Assembly: GCA_011800155.1 (NCBI GenBank)
Contig: CM022369.1
Span: forward strand, 1,984,001 to 2,048,000
Length of the DNA: 64,000 bases
Direction of reading: 5' to 3'
From: Flammulina velutipes
Taxonomy: Eukaryota > Basidiomycota > Agaricomycetes > Agaricales > Physalacriaceae
The notes beneath the pieces are model-generated. The model was given only the letters and a program-made list of their open reading frames with translations, was not told the origin of the DNA and did no database searches. The position numbers and the translations under genes are program-made. Shown piece by piece: positions 22,109 to 33,990 of this stretch (its first letter is position 1; each line of letters begins with the position of its first letter).

Positions 22109-23035
22109 CTACGCTTCCATCACCCGTGAACGTTTTGCGCTAGGCTCAACTGGGGATGTAGTGTCTACCTCGAGTGTACGTTTCTTGTCATCTAAGCCCT
22201 CCTTGGCCTTGGGAGTTTTCTCCGGCTTTTTGGCCTCTCCTGAGTTTGCGATAGGTGCTTTGGATTTCTTTTTCACCATAACACCTTTGAAAGCCTTCTT
22301 GTGATCTTTCTTTGGCGCAGAAGCAGCGGCCTTGGGAGCTGGTGGTGCTGTAGGTTTGGCTGGGGTAATTATGGGAGGCGGGGCCACAGAACGTGCAGCT
22401 ACAGCCCTAAGCAGGTCTGAGGAGGGAGAAATGGTAGAGCAAGGAAGCACGTACTCTTTGAAGCCTTTGAGTTCTTCGCCTTCTAGTTCTTTTCGGAGGC
22501 GTTCCGCTTCCATCTCCTTCTCGCGCACGGAGTCAAGAAACATGATTTCATCCTCCTCTAATGCACGGAATTGGTTGGCTGCATATCGTCAGCCAAGAAG
22601 CATACATGGAGCATTGGGACGAACCGAGTTTTGTCTTTTCCTCGTACTCTTCTTGCTTGGCGATCTAATGCCGGTAAATACATGTGGACGGGGACGGGGT
22701 GGAGATTATACTTTATTAGCAGCAAGTTTCTAGGCGCCCAACCAAATCATACCGAAGGGAGAGTTAATATATGTTATGAATCAGTGGCAAGCGAGATACT
22801 CACTTCAGCGAGACTGCGGCCGTCGTAAGGCTCTTCGGCTTGTTTCGGGGGTTCCTGACCAAGACTGAGCGAGTGAGTCGGTATGTGAGTTTAGTATTGT
22901 GGAAATGCAGTACCGTGCGTATGCTGCTTTCCACTGTTCTTCGCGTCTAGATTTAGCCGATTCGAGGTCATCTTGAGAGACGAAACGAGAGCCAATAGCG
23001 CCTGATGAAAGTGAGGGAATGTTAGCTTCTTCCAT
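22109..23035 (-). CDS. FAM192A/NIP30-type protein (PSME3-interacting homologue)
   Basis: Homologue of the NIP30 N-terminal domain family; the animal member (FAM192A/PIP30) binds the PA28gamma proteasome activator. The start is set at the ATG at 23035 (MEEANIPSLSSGAIGSRFVS) because a longer upstream reading would overlap the start of the divergent gene. The signature continues SQDDLESAKSRREEQWKAAY, then LGQEPPKQAEEPYDGRSLAE and, in another exon, QFRALEEDEIMFLDSVREKE and ERLRKELEGEELKGFKEAVA. The C-terminal half is low-complexity Ala/Pro/Lys, ending in a basic KRSRVMEA that may be a nuclear signal. At least four introns of 50-80 nt are present. The proteasome role in fungi is unproven. Confidence 0.82.
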
Positions 23036-23160
23036 GGCTGTGGTGGTGGTTGATCGCCAAGAAGAGAGATTGCCTGTTCGGGACTTTCGCAGAAACCGGG
23101 ACGCTGCTCCGTCTCTTGCCCTCTCCAATCTCTCTCCCTCACACAAGTTGTTATGCCCGG

Positions 23161-24644
23161 ATGAGTTCGTCGCCGTCGCCGCCTCGTCCGCCATCATCTT
23201 CAACGACAAAGACAAGCTTAAACCAAAATAACAGCATTCGTAGCGCAAACCGGCCGCAGCCACCGCCAATCTCGACCGTAGTCACTATCCCGCGTGCGTC
23301 TCTCTATTCACACCATCTCTTTCTTCAATCCTCATTCCATCTCTAGCATGGGCAAAAGACGAACCTCCTTCTCCCACTGAGGAGCCGCTCGTGCCAGACT
23401 CACACTACCTAAGAGCATCCCAGTCCAGACCGTCCGATCTCGGTTCTCTGTCGTCTGCCGCACCACCCAGTCGCTGGTGGACGTTCACACTACCGCGTCC
23501 AACCGCCCCATTCTCACAAAGCGACGACAACTACGACCCGCTCAAACATGAAAAGAAAATACAAAACTCTTTGAAGGACCGTTCAATGTCATGGCTCCCC
23601 ACTTCCTCCTCTGCTGCGTTCCGTGAAGGCTCCTCCTTCGCTCGGAAACTTGACAAACTTCCTGCCATGTCTGAGCGCAGAGATATAAACCTTTCCATCC
23701 CAATGCCTTTGCCTCCCCCATCCCTCACCCTTGCACATGCTGAGACACCGGGCTGGGAGACACCCTGGACTGCGAGGGTAGGAGCCCAAGGTCCACATCG
23801 TTCCCGTCGGCCAGAAGAAGATGATGAATACAACTTTGGCGAAATCGAACGGACTTCTACCACAAGCAGCAAGAAACTCTCCAAATGGCAACGTCGCAAG
23901 AAATACCTCCGCACATTCATTTTATCCAACACCTATGTTCCGCTCGTATGCATTACTACATATCGGCGAATTCCCCTCACTCATCCCATCTTGTTAGATA
24001 TTCCGCTTTTTCAATATATCTCTCACTGCGGGCGCTCTGGCTGTAGCCATCAAGGTGAGGCAGAGAGAGCGCGACTATGGGATTGCAGGGGCAGTCGGTA
24101 GTTCCCCGTAAGTCGCGCCAAGAGCTCACTCTGGAACCTGTCAACTAACTGTTACTCGTCTCGCAGCACACTCGTTATCATATTTTCCCCATTGACCTTG
24201 ATCCATGTCCTCTACGCCATCTATGTAAGCCGAGCATCGCCGATGCCATTCAACATTATCATTCTCTGATCCTGTCTCCAGCTCGAATATTTTGGACGTC
24301 CTCTAGGCTTATGGCGAACGTCAGCCAAACTCGCACACACTCTCCTTGACGTTCTGTTCATATGCATGTGGTCGGCCGCTCTCTCCCTCTGTTTCGACAA
24401 TTACTTCACCTCTCTCGTACCTTGTGCGTCAGAATCTACGACGTCGTGGTACAACCAGCTTCCTCGCCCATCGAGCAATCTCCCCACGGTCGAAGGGAGC
24501 ATTGGCGACACTATTTGTGACAATCAGGTGGCGTTGATATCCCTGGTGGGCGTTGGTCTCCTGATGTACTGCATCAACCTTGTGATCAGCCTTTTCCGGA
24601 TATTTGAGAAGGTCAAGTATCACTCTCAGAGGTTGCGGGGTTGA
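23161..24644 (+). CDS. SRF1-like integral membrane protein
   Basis: Likely homologue of the fungal SRF1 family (regulator of phospholipase D); the assignment rests on memory of family features such as [15 protein letters not shown] and [11 protein letters not shown]. The start ATG at 23161 leads a Ser/Pro-rich N-terminus, and an intron (about 23292-23347) follows TVVTIP. The cytosolic half ends in [20 protein letters not shown]. About four transmembrane helices follow: [60 protein letters not shown] and [20 protein letters not shown], with a Cys-containing lumenal loop before the last. Introns lie at about 23950-23999, 24110-24167 and 24224-24281. It is divergent from the NIP30 gene across 125 bp. 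If it is not SRF1, a MARVEL-like tetraspan protein is the alternative. Confidence 0.65.
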
Positions 24645-24967
24645 GCCCCGCGTCGTTGGGTGCATGTATTTGTATCTCAAGGCTATCCTTATATTCCCAG
24701 CGACCCTCCAGTCATTTAGCACACCTATCCACTTCACGCGTTCCGCATACTGACCCACATTCACGAACGCACGCGCCTCGTTTAACTTATTGGTCCTGTA
24801 TCGTATCATGGACGTTTTCTGCGTACTGAATAGGCCCTTCTAATCAGTCACTAGCCATTGCCCGCTTTCATTCTACTGTACTTCTAAATATTATGTAGAG
24901 CAAGCATTCAAATCCAAAGACCAACAAAGACCAAATCACAAACATCTCGCTTCAAACTGCGCTATGG
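24645..24967. other. Convergent 3' intergenic region
   Basis: A 323 bp AT-rich region holding the 3' ends of two converging genes. No other feature is seen. Confidence 0.45.
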
Positions 24968-26558
24968 CTATGATATGACCTCGATTGACTCCCGACCTCG
25001 GGGTTGCACGACTGTGTCCTCGTCCATGTTAGAGCTGTCAGTGCCTACAATAATGAACCCTACGAACACCAAAAGCGCTCCGAACACGACCTGTAAGTGA
25101 ACCTGGTTCCCTAACACAATGTCGCCCACAACGGCGAAGGGTATAGTCAAGCTTAGGCCGATTGTTACTACGAGTGGTGTGGTCTTCAGCATGGCGAGGA
25201 CATATAGATAGTCACTCGACCAGGTGATAAACATCTAAATTGTGTTTTAGTACTTGCGCTCGCAGATGAAATTGAACATACATTGATTAACAAGGTTGCT
25301 ACCACCTTTCTCGAGGACGGAAGCTCTAATGTCTCGGCGCCGACCAAATGTAGCAATGTGCCAATCGGCCAACACGCAATGATGTTGAACAGCCCAACAA
25401 ATCCGAAGAATAGTTGCATATCGATGCGATCTTCCGACTTGATCTTGACCTTCAACAAGATAACATAGAGCGCGTAGAATACGGCGGATACAAGCGCAAG
25501 AAAGTCGCCCAAGACTGGGTACATCTCCGACGAATTGGTGGTGTTCAGAAGAGGCTCGGGGTCCACGTGGGCTGAGGACGAGTCTGATAGTGAGACGAGG
25601 AGGATACCAATAAAACTGTAGGGTCATTCAGTCTTCTGCACTAAGATGAGGTTCGTGCCGTTATTACCTTATCGCGACAGCGACAAATTTCGTTCCGGTG
25701 AGCTGTTCAACTCTGAAAAGTCGACCTATGCCTAATGTAAAAAATCCTGCGATTGACTTCAGTAAATGCAGACACAGTCTTGCTCATGGGAGCTGTATCA
25801 CGGACCGCTCATGCTGGAAAGAATCGTCGCGCTAGCCACACTGGTATAATTTAATGATGCATTAACAGTCCAATTGGCGATGAACCTTTTCATCCTCATT
25901 AAATGTAGAATATTCGCCAAACAAATGGACGAACCATAGGAGGCAGAAGGCAGACGCAAGGTGTGCAGTTTCGCGTGGAGTTAAAGGTGGCAGTTCCCCG
26001 CTGACGTGCTGGATGGGAAACGAGCACGGTCAATGTCGGAAAACACAGATAGCGCGTCAACGTACAGAAACACCATCTTCAATTGTATCGCGAGGTAAAG
26101 GCTGGTAGCCTGAACAGATGCAAGGTTAGAGTTGAGTGAGGGAGGAATATATCACTTCACGCACCTGGCTGACTCGGACGCCTAATCCTCTTTACAATCG
26201 CGGGGATAAGATAGAATGCGAATGCACTTGTGTTCAAATAGGTCACACTAGGTCCCAGACGTGAGCGACTATCAACGATCCTCATATAAAGATAAGCATA
26301 CAGAAATGGCTTCTCATAGCCAGCATCAAACATGTCCTAATCGTATCCCTTGAAAGCAGCTCGACATAAATTGAAGAATGTGTATACCTGCGTTATAAAG
26401 TTGGAAGACGTCCATAAGATAACCACGACGAGTAGCAGTGCTATGCCGACAATGTAATCTCTCTGGCGCAGGACACTATCTGGTGAACTTAGTTTTTGTA
26501 ATAAGCGAGACCTTGAGCGACTGCGGGACTGCATGGAAGTCTGAGAAACGCCTTCCAT
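24968..26558 (-). CDS. SLC35F5-type drug/metabolite transporter
   Basis: Polytopic transporter of the DMT superfamily, closest to the SLC35F5 and fungal YML018C type found in vacuolar or Golgi membranes. The start ATG at 26558 gives MEGVSQTSMQSRSRSRSRLL; the CCA-rich stretch upstream encodes polyproline only from a TTG and is taken as leader. The first helix RDYIVGIALLLVVVILWTSS leads to the family motif NFITQ. Then come GYEKPFL, VTYLNTSAFAFYLIPAIVKR, YPVLGDFLALVSAVFYALYV, and LLKVKIKSEDRIDMQLFFGF. The last helices are LKTTPLVVTIGLSLTIPFAV and VVFGALLVFVGFIIVGTDSS. Roughly ten helices in about nine exons are expected. The substrate is unknown. Confidence 0.85.
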
Positions 26559-26578
26559 CTCCGCCAACGTGTTCGAGC

Positions 26579-26610
26579 GGAGTGGTGGTGGTGGTGGTTG
26601 TGGTGGTGGC
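26579..26610. repeat. GGT/CCA trinucleotide tract
   Basis: A short imperfect GGT repeat (CCA on the minus strand) lies just upstream of the transporter ATG. It may form a structured leader, or encode polyproline if translation began upstream at a non-AUG codon. Confidence 0.6.
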
Positions 26611-26758
26611 AAGAGTCAAACCGAGCACGTCAATTGATCAGAGCATTCCTCATTTGACTCGGGGCCGCGAAACTCGAATGGCCTGAGAGTTGAGTAGTTT
26701 GGTTTGGAATAGTTCGCCTCTTCGTTGTCATTTTTCATATTGTACGTATGTATAGTTG

Positions 26759-29700
26759 TTACCCTAGGCAATTCATCGTTGTGTTTGTACCTGTACTTGC
26801 TGTCGGCCCTCCATTTTCCATCAAGGCAAACACATAGTCTCCCGTCTCCAGCTCCCATTCATAACGGCGATTCAGGATCTTCATGTACCTGTCCACATCC
26901 GTTTCCATTTCAACAACAGTAACATCTCCGGCATCCAAGTAAACCCTCTTGAACGCAACAAGTTGTCTCTGCGGACGCACAATCGTCGAAACGCGTACCA
27001 GTTGATAAACCTGGGCGACGTATGATCCCGCGATGGCTCCAGCGTTCTTTATGGTAGCGTGAAACTTGATAATTTCACCAGATGCAAAGGTGTTTATCCC
27101 CCCGGTTGAAGATGCATTGAAGTTGATGATTTCGAAGGTCGTGTAGGATAAGCCGTACCCAAAGGAATACTGTAAGATTCTGTAAGTAACAGTCAAAAGG
27201 TCAGAGTCATTGCACACCGTTGGATATGAGTAAATGTCTGTGTAGTTCTTGGCATGGTCGGTGTATTTGTAGCTGCGACGAGAAAAATGTCAGGATCAAG
27301 GAGGAACGAGCAACGAAAGGGCTCACTTATAGTAAACAGGGAGCTGCGCTGCAGAGTATGGGACACTTAATGGGATGCGTCCGCCAGGATTGAATTTGCC
27401 GAAAAGTACGTCGCATATGGCTTGTCCTCCCGATTGGCCAGGGAAGAACTGACACTGTGGTATGAATACTGAACATAGATCACGGATAAACAACGAACAG
27501 CATTTAGAGTGGCTGCGCTCTTCTCGTAGTATTCTGGAATGGCGAACGGTCGTCCGCCTTGTAGAACTAAGACAACAGGTTTACCAAGCTCGAAGATGGC
27601 ATCGGCGAGGAGAGCTGGATATGTTTGTGAGATACGTCGATGATATTGAGAGAGCTGAATTACTTTGGTTTGGTGAGAGTCCCAAGGTCGCGCGATCTCC
27701 GCTTTCTCCGTCACTGTTCCAGTTCGCACCCACAGCGAGAATGATAAGATCCGCATCATTGGCAACTTTGACGGCCTTGAACAATTGATGTTCAACGGTG
27801 AGGCAGTGGCCATAATAGTCAATGACATACCTTTCCAATTGGATCCTGTTGGTCCACAAGACCCCAGAATAACTCCACCTGCGCATTAACCGAATTGACA
27901 TTCTCGTACTTTTGCCAGAGGTTCCAGGCGACAAATTCCAAACGTATTTTGTGGGTAGCACCCTTTCTCCATGTGAAGGCTGAACCGCCAGGCGGAATTT
28001 GGGTAGCATTAGCATAAACATAGGAGAGTTGTTGGATATTTCCCAGCACAGTCCCGGAAAGGGACATGTTGCTCTGTGCTACGAGCTCATCGTCAACGTA
28101 TAGACTGGCCGTATTATTGGGGTAGACAGCGACACCTATGAAACCATCAACATCCTCGTCAACTGGGACGACAAGATCGCCCTCCCAGATAGCACTGAAA
28201 TTATTCGAAGGGAGACCACGAGGGGGATAGAGCCCCCAGTCCCGGTTCGGTGCCTCTTGTACTGAGAAGACAGGCTCTTTGAAATCGGTGTCTGCATAGT
28301 AAGTGCCTTTGAGACCACCAGGAACACCATCTACGTAGAGGTGGTAGCCTGGAATCGCATGTTGCGCAAAATACATCCAGGTATCGGAGCCCCAGCTAGA
28401 CACTAGTTGAACACGGTTTGTATAATCTGTGAGATGTGATTTCATAGCCTGGCGAATTGTGGTCGAGTTTGAGACTGGATATTCGCCCCACGGCCCCGAA
28501 TAGTCCCCGTAGTTCAGGACATCACCGAAGGGACCAATGAGAGCGATCTTGGAGATGTTTTGCTCTACAGGCTTGATGGGAAGAGTCTTGTTCTTATTCT
28601 CGAGAAGAACGATTGAACGATGTGCTGCGTCGAGTGTGAGCGGCACATTCTGCGCTGTAATCGCCCGATAATCGATGGTATCCGGTATGAATGCGTCATC
28701 GAACAATCCAAGGTCGTATTTGACGGAAAGGATTCTGCGAGCATGTGCACGAAGGGTCGATTCCGGAACCGTGGCGTTTTGAACGAGGTCAATGGTAGCC
28801 TAATATGAGGTCAAAGATTGTTTTGTTCTATGAGATGTCGCGCACGTTCAGATAAGTTTCAAGATCATAGTCGTAGAATTGAAGTTGCCCGCCAGCGTTG
28901 AACCACTGCTGGATGGTGTCGGCAGAACTTGCGCTGACTTGATGGCGTACGTAGAGCATTTTCATGCCTGAAGAATAATATTCTTTGTTTAAGTCCTTGA
29001 AAATTTTAAATGATACACGTACCTGTGTCATCCGCCATAACGAATCCTACAAGAGACAAAGAGCCATTGGTCAATCTATAAGTCAAACAACTGGAGAGGA
29101 ATACATGTATGTACCATCATAACCCCATTCTTCCAATGTGTCGTAGAGCATTGGGTGAACATGTGCTGGAATTTCGTCAAATTCATTATATGCCCTAGGC
29201 GTATGCTTGAGAATTTCGCGGGGGGAAAGCTCAAGAGAAAGGAACGTACATCATGACACCCTTAGCACCACCAAGCTCATAAACGGCCTTGAATGGCGTA
29301 AGCATTTCCATGAGTATTTGGCGCGTCCCATGTCCCATATACGAGGCTGCATTGACACCACCATGAGGACTACCGTGAGCAGCAAAGTGCTAAGTATCGA
29401 CAATAAGAGGTGTTACGTTCAGGAATTTGAAGAAACGAACCTTCATGACAGGAACAACAGCATCTGGGTCTGAATATGACTGATTCTTGGATAGCCCAGA
29501 CGCAAACGCAACACCCATGTGAGAAGTCAAGATGAAGTCCTCACCCCAAGCCTCTACATGCAATTGTGTCATTACTGGGTTGTCGCAGTTGTCAAATGAC
29601 TTACCTTGCACCCTTCCCCATCGTGGTTCCTTCCCTAAGTCTAGGACAGGTGCAAGGCAAGCATGCAAGCCAATGGCTCTTGCTTCTGTGCCAATAGCCC

Positions 29701-30222
29701 TTCCAACCTTGTACACCAAATCGGTATCCCAGCTTGCACTTAAGCCGATGGGCTGTGGGAACATACTTTGCTTGTAGGATCCCACGCCGTGGAGGCATTC
29801 GCCTAGCTGCATAAAGGGAATTTCGAGTCGTGATTTTTCAAAGTTTAGTGTTTGCATTGAGTTGTAATACTCAGGCTCGGTAGGATACCAGTCGTGTATG
29901 ACACCGATTCCAGCGTCAGGAGCGTGTCGAAGGGCATAATCTGGAACCAGTTGAGTAGTATCAAGCGGCGTTTGGCGCGAGCACGTACCAAACAGCTCAT
30001 TTTCAGATTTGGGACCAACAATATTATCTCCGAACATGAGGTGAACTTGCATCACTACGACATCTGGTGAATAACGTACTCGGAAGATAAATAGTAGGGA
30101 GACGACAGACCGAGTTCTGATATGGCCATTTGATTCACCAGACTATCGAGGAAGGCGTCTTTAACTCCCGAAGAAAGAGCAAAGGTCGCCATCGAGATGA
30201 GAACAGTCAGAGATGAAAGCAT
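26759..30222 (-). CDS. GH3 beta-glucosidase with a PA14-like insert, secreted
   Basis: Predicted extracellular glycoside hydrolase family 3 enzyme. MLSSLTVLISMATFALSSG is a clear signal peptide. The N-terminal barrel runs through LMFGDNIVGPKSENELFGTC, GIGVIHDWYPTEPEYYNS, FMQLGECLHGVGSYKQSMFP and LAPVLDLGKEPRWGRVQ, then KHFAAHGSPHGGVNAASYMG. GFVMADDTGMK holds the expected Asp nucleophile. The second domain (SIVLLENKNKTLPIKP) is interrupted by a PA14-like region (GLKGTYYADTDFKEPVFSVQ to WRKGATHKIRLEFVAW). The C-terminal part has LGKPVVLVLQGGRPFAIPEY, YSFGYGLSYTTFEI and a fibronectin-III-like end. At least ten short introns split it. It likely cleaves oligo-glucosides or related plant or fungal glycans; specificity is uncertain. 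Confidence 0.9.
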
Positions 30223-30599
30223 GCGGTCAACTGAGAACTACTACACTCGTGATCGCAACTTATGAACATAGTCGTTATCTTACGACGGGCCGGCCTATCA
30301 CAACAAGTGAGGGATAAGTGAGGAGGTGAATTCCCGTCCCTGGAGAACACAGGCCGGCGAGAGTCATTTGGCCGCTGTAGCGAGTTATCCAGCCGTTTGT
30401 TATCAATTGAATCCCATACCAGTTTGAGTAACGAGGAATCATGATGAGTGTCTGGTCTTGTGAGGTCTCCGGGCCGTTGGGCGTGAGATATCCAAGAGCA
30501 TCCCAGCAGTTTGCAGTGGCAGTTTCGATTCAAGAGTGAACCGTGGGAGCCTAATAATAACGAAGCGGCAACTGCCGTTGCTTCTTTACTCTCAACACC
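30223..30599. other. Divergent intergenic region, GH3 and SLX9
   Basis: A 377 bp stretch with several GGCCGG-type GC-rich hexamers (near 30289, 30351 and 30470) in a mixed background. It must contain the promoters of both genes. No defined regulator site is recognised. Confidence 0.4.
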
Positions 30600-31317
30600 A
30601 TGGTACACATTATCTGCTGCCTCTCGCTCGAATCATCGCTCATGCTCATGGAATATCAATAGCCGAAAGAAAGCCGAAAGAAGAGTATTTCGAACCATGT
30701 CGCATCTGCGAAAAAAAATATCAAATCCATAGAACAAGTCAGCGATATATTTGAGTGTCAATTCCTCGTCGCTCATGTATACAAAGGACGCACAACCAAT
30801 TTATGAAGAGAGTGGAAAACGCGCAAAGCATGAGGCCCTAGTCAGACGTAAATATCTCTGTATTTTTCCACTATCATCTCTCAACGTCCGAATAGGCATA
30901 GAAGAATCTTCCACCCCGTATTCAAAGTCACATACTCGTCGAGTAAAGCGGAAAGCAAAAGAACAACTTACTGGTGATATGGCGGACCTGGGCGCTGTTT
31001 TACAAACCATGGTAGAGGATAGTACCGACCAACCTTCTATCTCCAATGATAACCCATCGCGTCCAAAATCGAAATCAAAACTTATTGGCAAAGGGAAAAG
31101 CTCGACGCTTACCGAAACTCAGCGGAAGAAGGAACTGTAAGTGTATTCTCACCATATCCTTCGATTTTTGCTCAATCTCCATCTCAGGGAACGTGAACGG
31201 CTACGGCATACTCTCATACTCTCCAATCCGCAGTTTGCTGTAAATCCTTTCGAAACGATACGAACACACGCCCGAAACACATTAATAAAGCAATCAGAAA
31301 TAATCGACAAGCAATAG
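30600..31317 (+). CDS. SLX9: Ribosome biogenesis protein SLX9
   Basis: Small nucleolar protein for 40S pre-ribosome processing and export. Five exons yield about 185 residues. The first coding exon is only the ATG at 30600-30602; after the intron (30603-30661) comes PKESRKKSISNHVASAKKNI. After a second intron (about 30738-30788) DAQPIYEESGKRAKHEALVR runs into a third intron and then the conserved RRIEESSTPYSKSHTRRVKR and KAKEQLTGDMADLGAVLQTM. The C-terminal domain is KLIGKGKSSTLTETQRKKEL, an intron, then ERERLRHTLILSNPQFAVNP and FETIRTHARNTLIKQ. This matches Slx9 along its length and explains the short ORFs seen here. It is a divergent neighbour of the GH3 gene. Confidence 0.88.
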
Positions 31318-31418
31318 ATAGATGATGATGATGATTCCATTGTGTCGTGGCGTGGCGTGAAGAGGGTATACATATATTCCGGGAGCTCTACATTAAAAAG
31401 ATGGTATGCTCTAAAGCC

Positions 31419-33821
31419 TCAGTCGTCTCCATCTTCCGCGATGCCGGCACTCCAAACCGTGCTTCCACTGCCTCGGCTAGTACCACTACCGCCGGCGCTC
31501 CTCCTTCCTCGACGTGCAGAGCGAGGCGCAATTTCTGTGAACCCACTGCCTTGCCCCCGAGCAAGGTCAGCGCTAAGAGATCTTTCGTGGGCATCTAACG
31601 CGGCCAGCGTGTTCTCTGCCTCAGCGTGTTCCAGCGCCTCTCGAGTCAAATGAGATGCACTACCGTTCGGGCTTTGGCCACCATGCAGAGAAGGGGCAGA
31701 GTTGATAGAAAGGTTATCAGAATTTTCTGCAGGTGTCGAGCGGCCGAAGAATGAAAAGCGGCGGCTGGTCGCAGTGGAAGGTGATGGAGTCTGAGACGGT
31801 CCCGGAGAAGATAGAGACTTTTGTACAAGGGGAGGAGGAGTAGGTGTAGTAGGTTGGATGCCCATCAATTTGAGAGTGGCATTCATGCGCTCGCGCTCCC
31901 GTCGATCCTCCTCGTCTTCTTGGGTATCAAGTTTGCGAGCACCAGTGACAGGGCTGGCACCGGGAGTGAGTGTGAGCGGTCGCAAGCTAGGCTGCTCTGC
32001 TTTCTTCTCTGCGGAGAAGAGAGAGAATCCACGCCAGTCGAAGGACATGGATCTACGCTGAGTCTTTGCAGCTGGAGGGCTATTGACCTTAGGAGTGGTG
32101 CTTGTCAAGGGAGAGGATTTCAGCCCGCCTGTTTCTGGATTTGACTGGGATCGATCGTTCATAAGAGTCTGGGCGCGATGTTTGGTTTTTGGTTTGGGCG
32201 CCCCAGATGACAATGGGGATGCGGGCTGTTTCTCGTAATCCGCCGCTAGGACATGTTCGAAACCCTCCTGCGAGATGATGCGGTCAATGATCTTCGATGC
32301 ATAGAGTGACAAGGCCTTGTTGGCATCCTTGAGGGCCTTGACCTCGCTCCGCAAGACATCAAGGTCGTTCGACGATGCGCTAGCCTCGATACCTTCGTTG
32401 CCCCGTTTGGAGTCGGATTCCCGTTTCGCCTTGGTAGGCTGGTCATGGTCGTCTATTTCGTTCCCGTCCAGAATGTCTTTGTTCTCTGCTCTTCCAAGCT
32501 CTGCAGCCAGGTCCAAGCCGGGTCCAGTGATAGGAAGATCCGCAAGAGTCTCTCCCCGAGGACCATTGCCAGGCGAGTGTGATTGCGATGCACCGCGATT
32601 ACGTCCATGTCTCCGACGATGTGACGAGAGAGAGTCTGTCTCTTGGGGTTCCAGGGAATTTTCTAATTCTTGTTCCAGAGTTCCCTCGGGAAGTTCTTCT
32701 TCGACCCTCTCAAGGCCACTTCTAGTAGTGCTGCGAAGGCTGCCCACGTCGGCACTATCGTTGTCTTCTTCGTCGTCACTAGAACCACCGCCGACCTGCT
32801 TCATCACGTCGAAGCGTCCGCTCAACGTCCTCTCGCGAAGGAGGATCATGTAGCTTTCGTTTTCTTCCTGAAGTTCGTTATTGACGCGTTTGAGGTCGAC
32901 AAGTTGGGTCTGGAGCAGGACCAGTGTGCTCTGGAGAGAGGAATATGATGTGGCAAGGGTGGATAGCTCAAGACGAAGAGCGGTCATCTCTGCGGGCTCC
33001 TGATCAGGATCATTCATGTCCTGGAGAGGCGTCTGCGCTCTGTGTGAAGCATGATTGTCTTCTTCCGTATCTGCCTCCGACTCCGCGATTGATGCAATAT
33101 CGGAAGCTAACGAGTGAGAAGACTCTGGCTGCCTTCTTGCCTGTGTTAGGGATTGTATTCGTGATTTAAGGTGTTGTTCATTGTCGTAGAAGGCCTGGCG
33201 TTCGGCTTCAAAGGTCTCTGTCTAGATTCGAAGTGAGATACTCTGAAGCTTATTGGGACCGGCATAACGCGGAATATATACCTGTTCATTATATCTCCTC
33301 TGAACGTCCCTCTTCTCCTTTTCGAGCTCACGGACCTGGGCTCTAAGTTTGTCGGCGATGTCTATTCGTTGGGAAAGCTCGTTCTCTGAACGGCTCTGTT
33401 CAGCGTAGAGGTCGTTGATTCTGACCTCTGCGGCATTGAGAATAGATGTAAGATGGTCATTTTCTGTGCTCAGCGTTGCAATGACCTGGTCCTTGTCTTG
33501 GACTTGGACGAGAAGCTAGAAACGGTAAGACAAATAGTTAAAGAGATTAAAGAGAACACGTACGGACTCCTTCTGTTCGGTCTCTTGCTTGAGCAGCTCA
33601 GAAAGATCAGCCTGACCCTCGGAGGGGGTTGGTGAGTGTGATGGACCTTTGATGATGGAACCTCGACGTGCTGCAGCAGGCTTTAAAGAGGAGGAAACTC
33701 GCGGGGACACAGCTGAGCGCGCCGTGGCGCCTCTAGAAATTGAAGAGGCGGTTGGCGACGACGACGCCGAGACCGAGGACGACCGCCTGGCCGTGCGAGG
33801 AGGTGCCGGTGTGGTTGTCAT
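31419..33821 (-). CDS. Large coiled-coil protein of unknown function
   Basis: Three exons give about 760 residues. The disordered start MTTTPAPPRTARRSSSVSAS precedes predicted coiled coil from DLSELLKQETEQKES through LLVQVQDKDQVIATLSTEND, SRSENELSQRIDIADKLRAQ and EKRDVQRRYNEQ, then ERQAFYDNEQHLKSRIQSLT. A second coiled coil (ALRLELSTLATSYSSLQSTL to QEENESYMILLRERTLSGRF) is followed by a long acidic, Ser-rich and Pro-rich tail that ends AGIAEDGDD. No enzymatic domain is seen. Fungal coiled-coil organisers of membrane traffic or the cytoskeleton have this layout, but no homologue is claimed. It is head-to-head with the XRCC2-like gene across 169 bp. Confidence 0.75.
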
Positions 33822-33953
33822 GATTCGAAGGAAAGCAAAGAAAATACAAGTCTTTCAAAGACGGTCCAAATGTGTTTCCGATGCCAGAAAATGCATGCAG
33901 GCCGTCGAACAATGTCGGCCTGGCAATGGAAGAGAGGAAGAACGGTGTTGGAC

Positions 33954-33959
33954 CACGTG
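33954..33959. promoter_or_regulatory. CACGTG E-box in a divergent promoter
   Basis: CCACGTGG, a perfect 8-bp palindrome, lies at 33953-33960, about 30 bp before the ATG of the XRCC2-like gene. It is a candidate bHLH site for that gene, or for the coiled-coil gene starting at 33821. Confidence 0.4.
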
Positions 33960-33990
33960 GCTAGACATACCGTTACCTCTCGCGATCATA

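Noticed and set aside
22805..23269. Longer N-terminus for the NIP30-type gene ([13 protein letters not shown]...)
   Set aside because: It would overlap the coding start of the divergent SRF1-like gene on the other strand, and the conserved domain starts after the inner ATG.
32317..32853. 178-codon plus-strand ORF inside the coiled-coil gene
   Set aside because: Antisense shadow of a Ser/Glu-rich coding exon; Ser/Leu/Arg bias, no domain.
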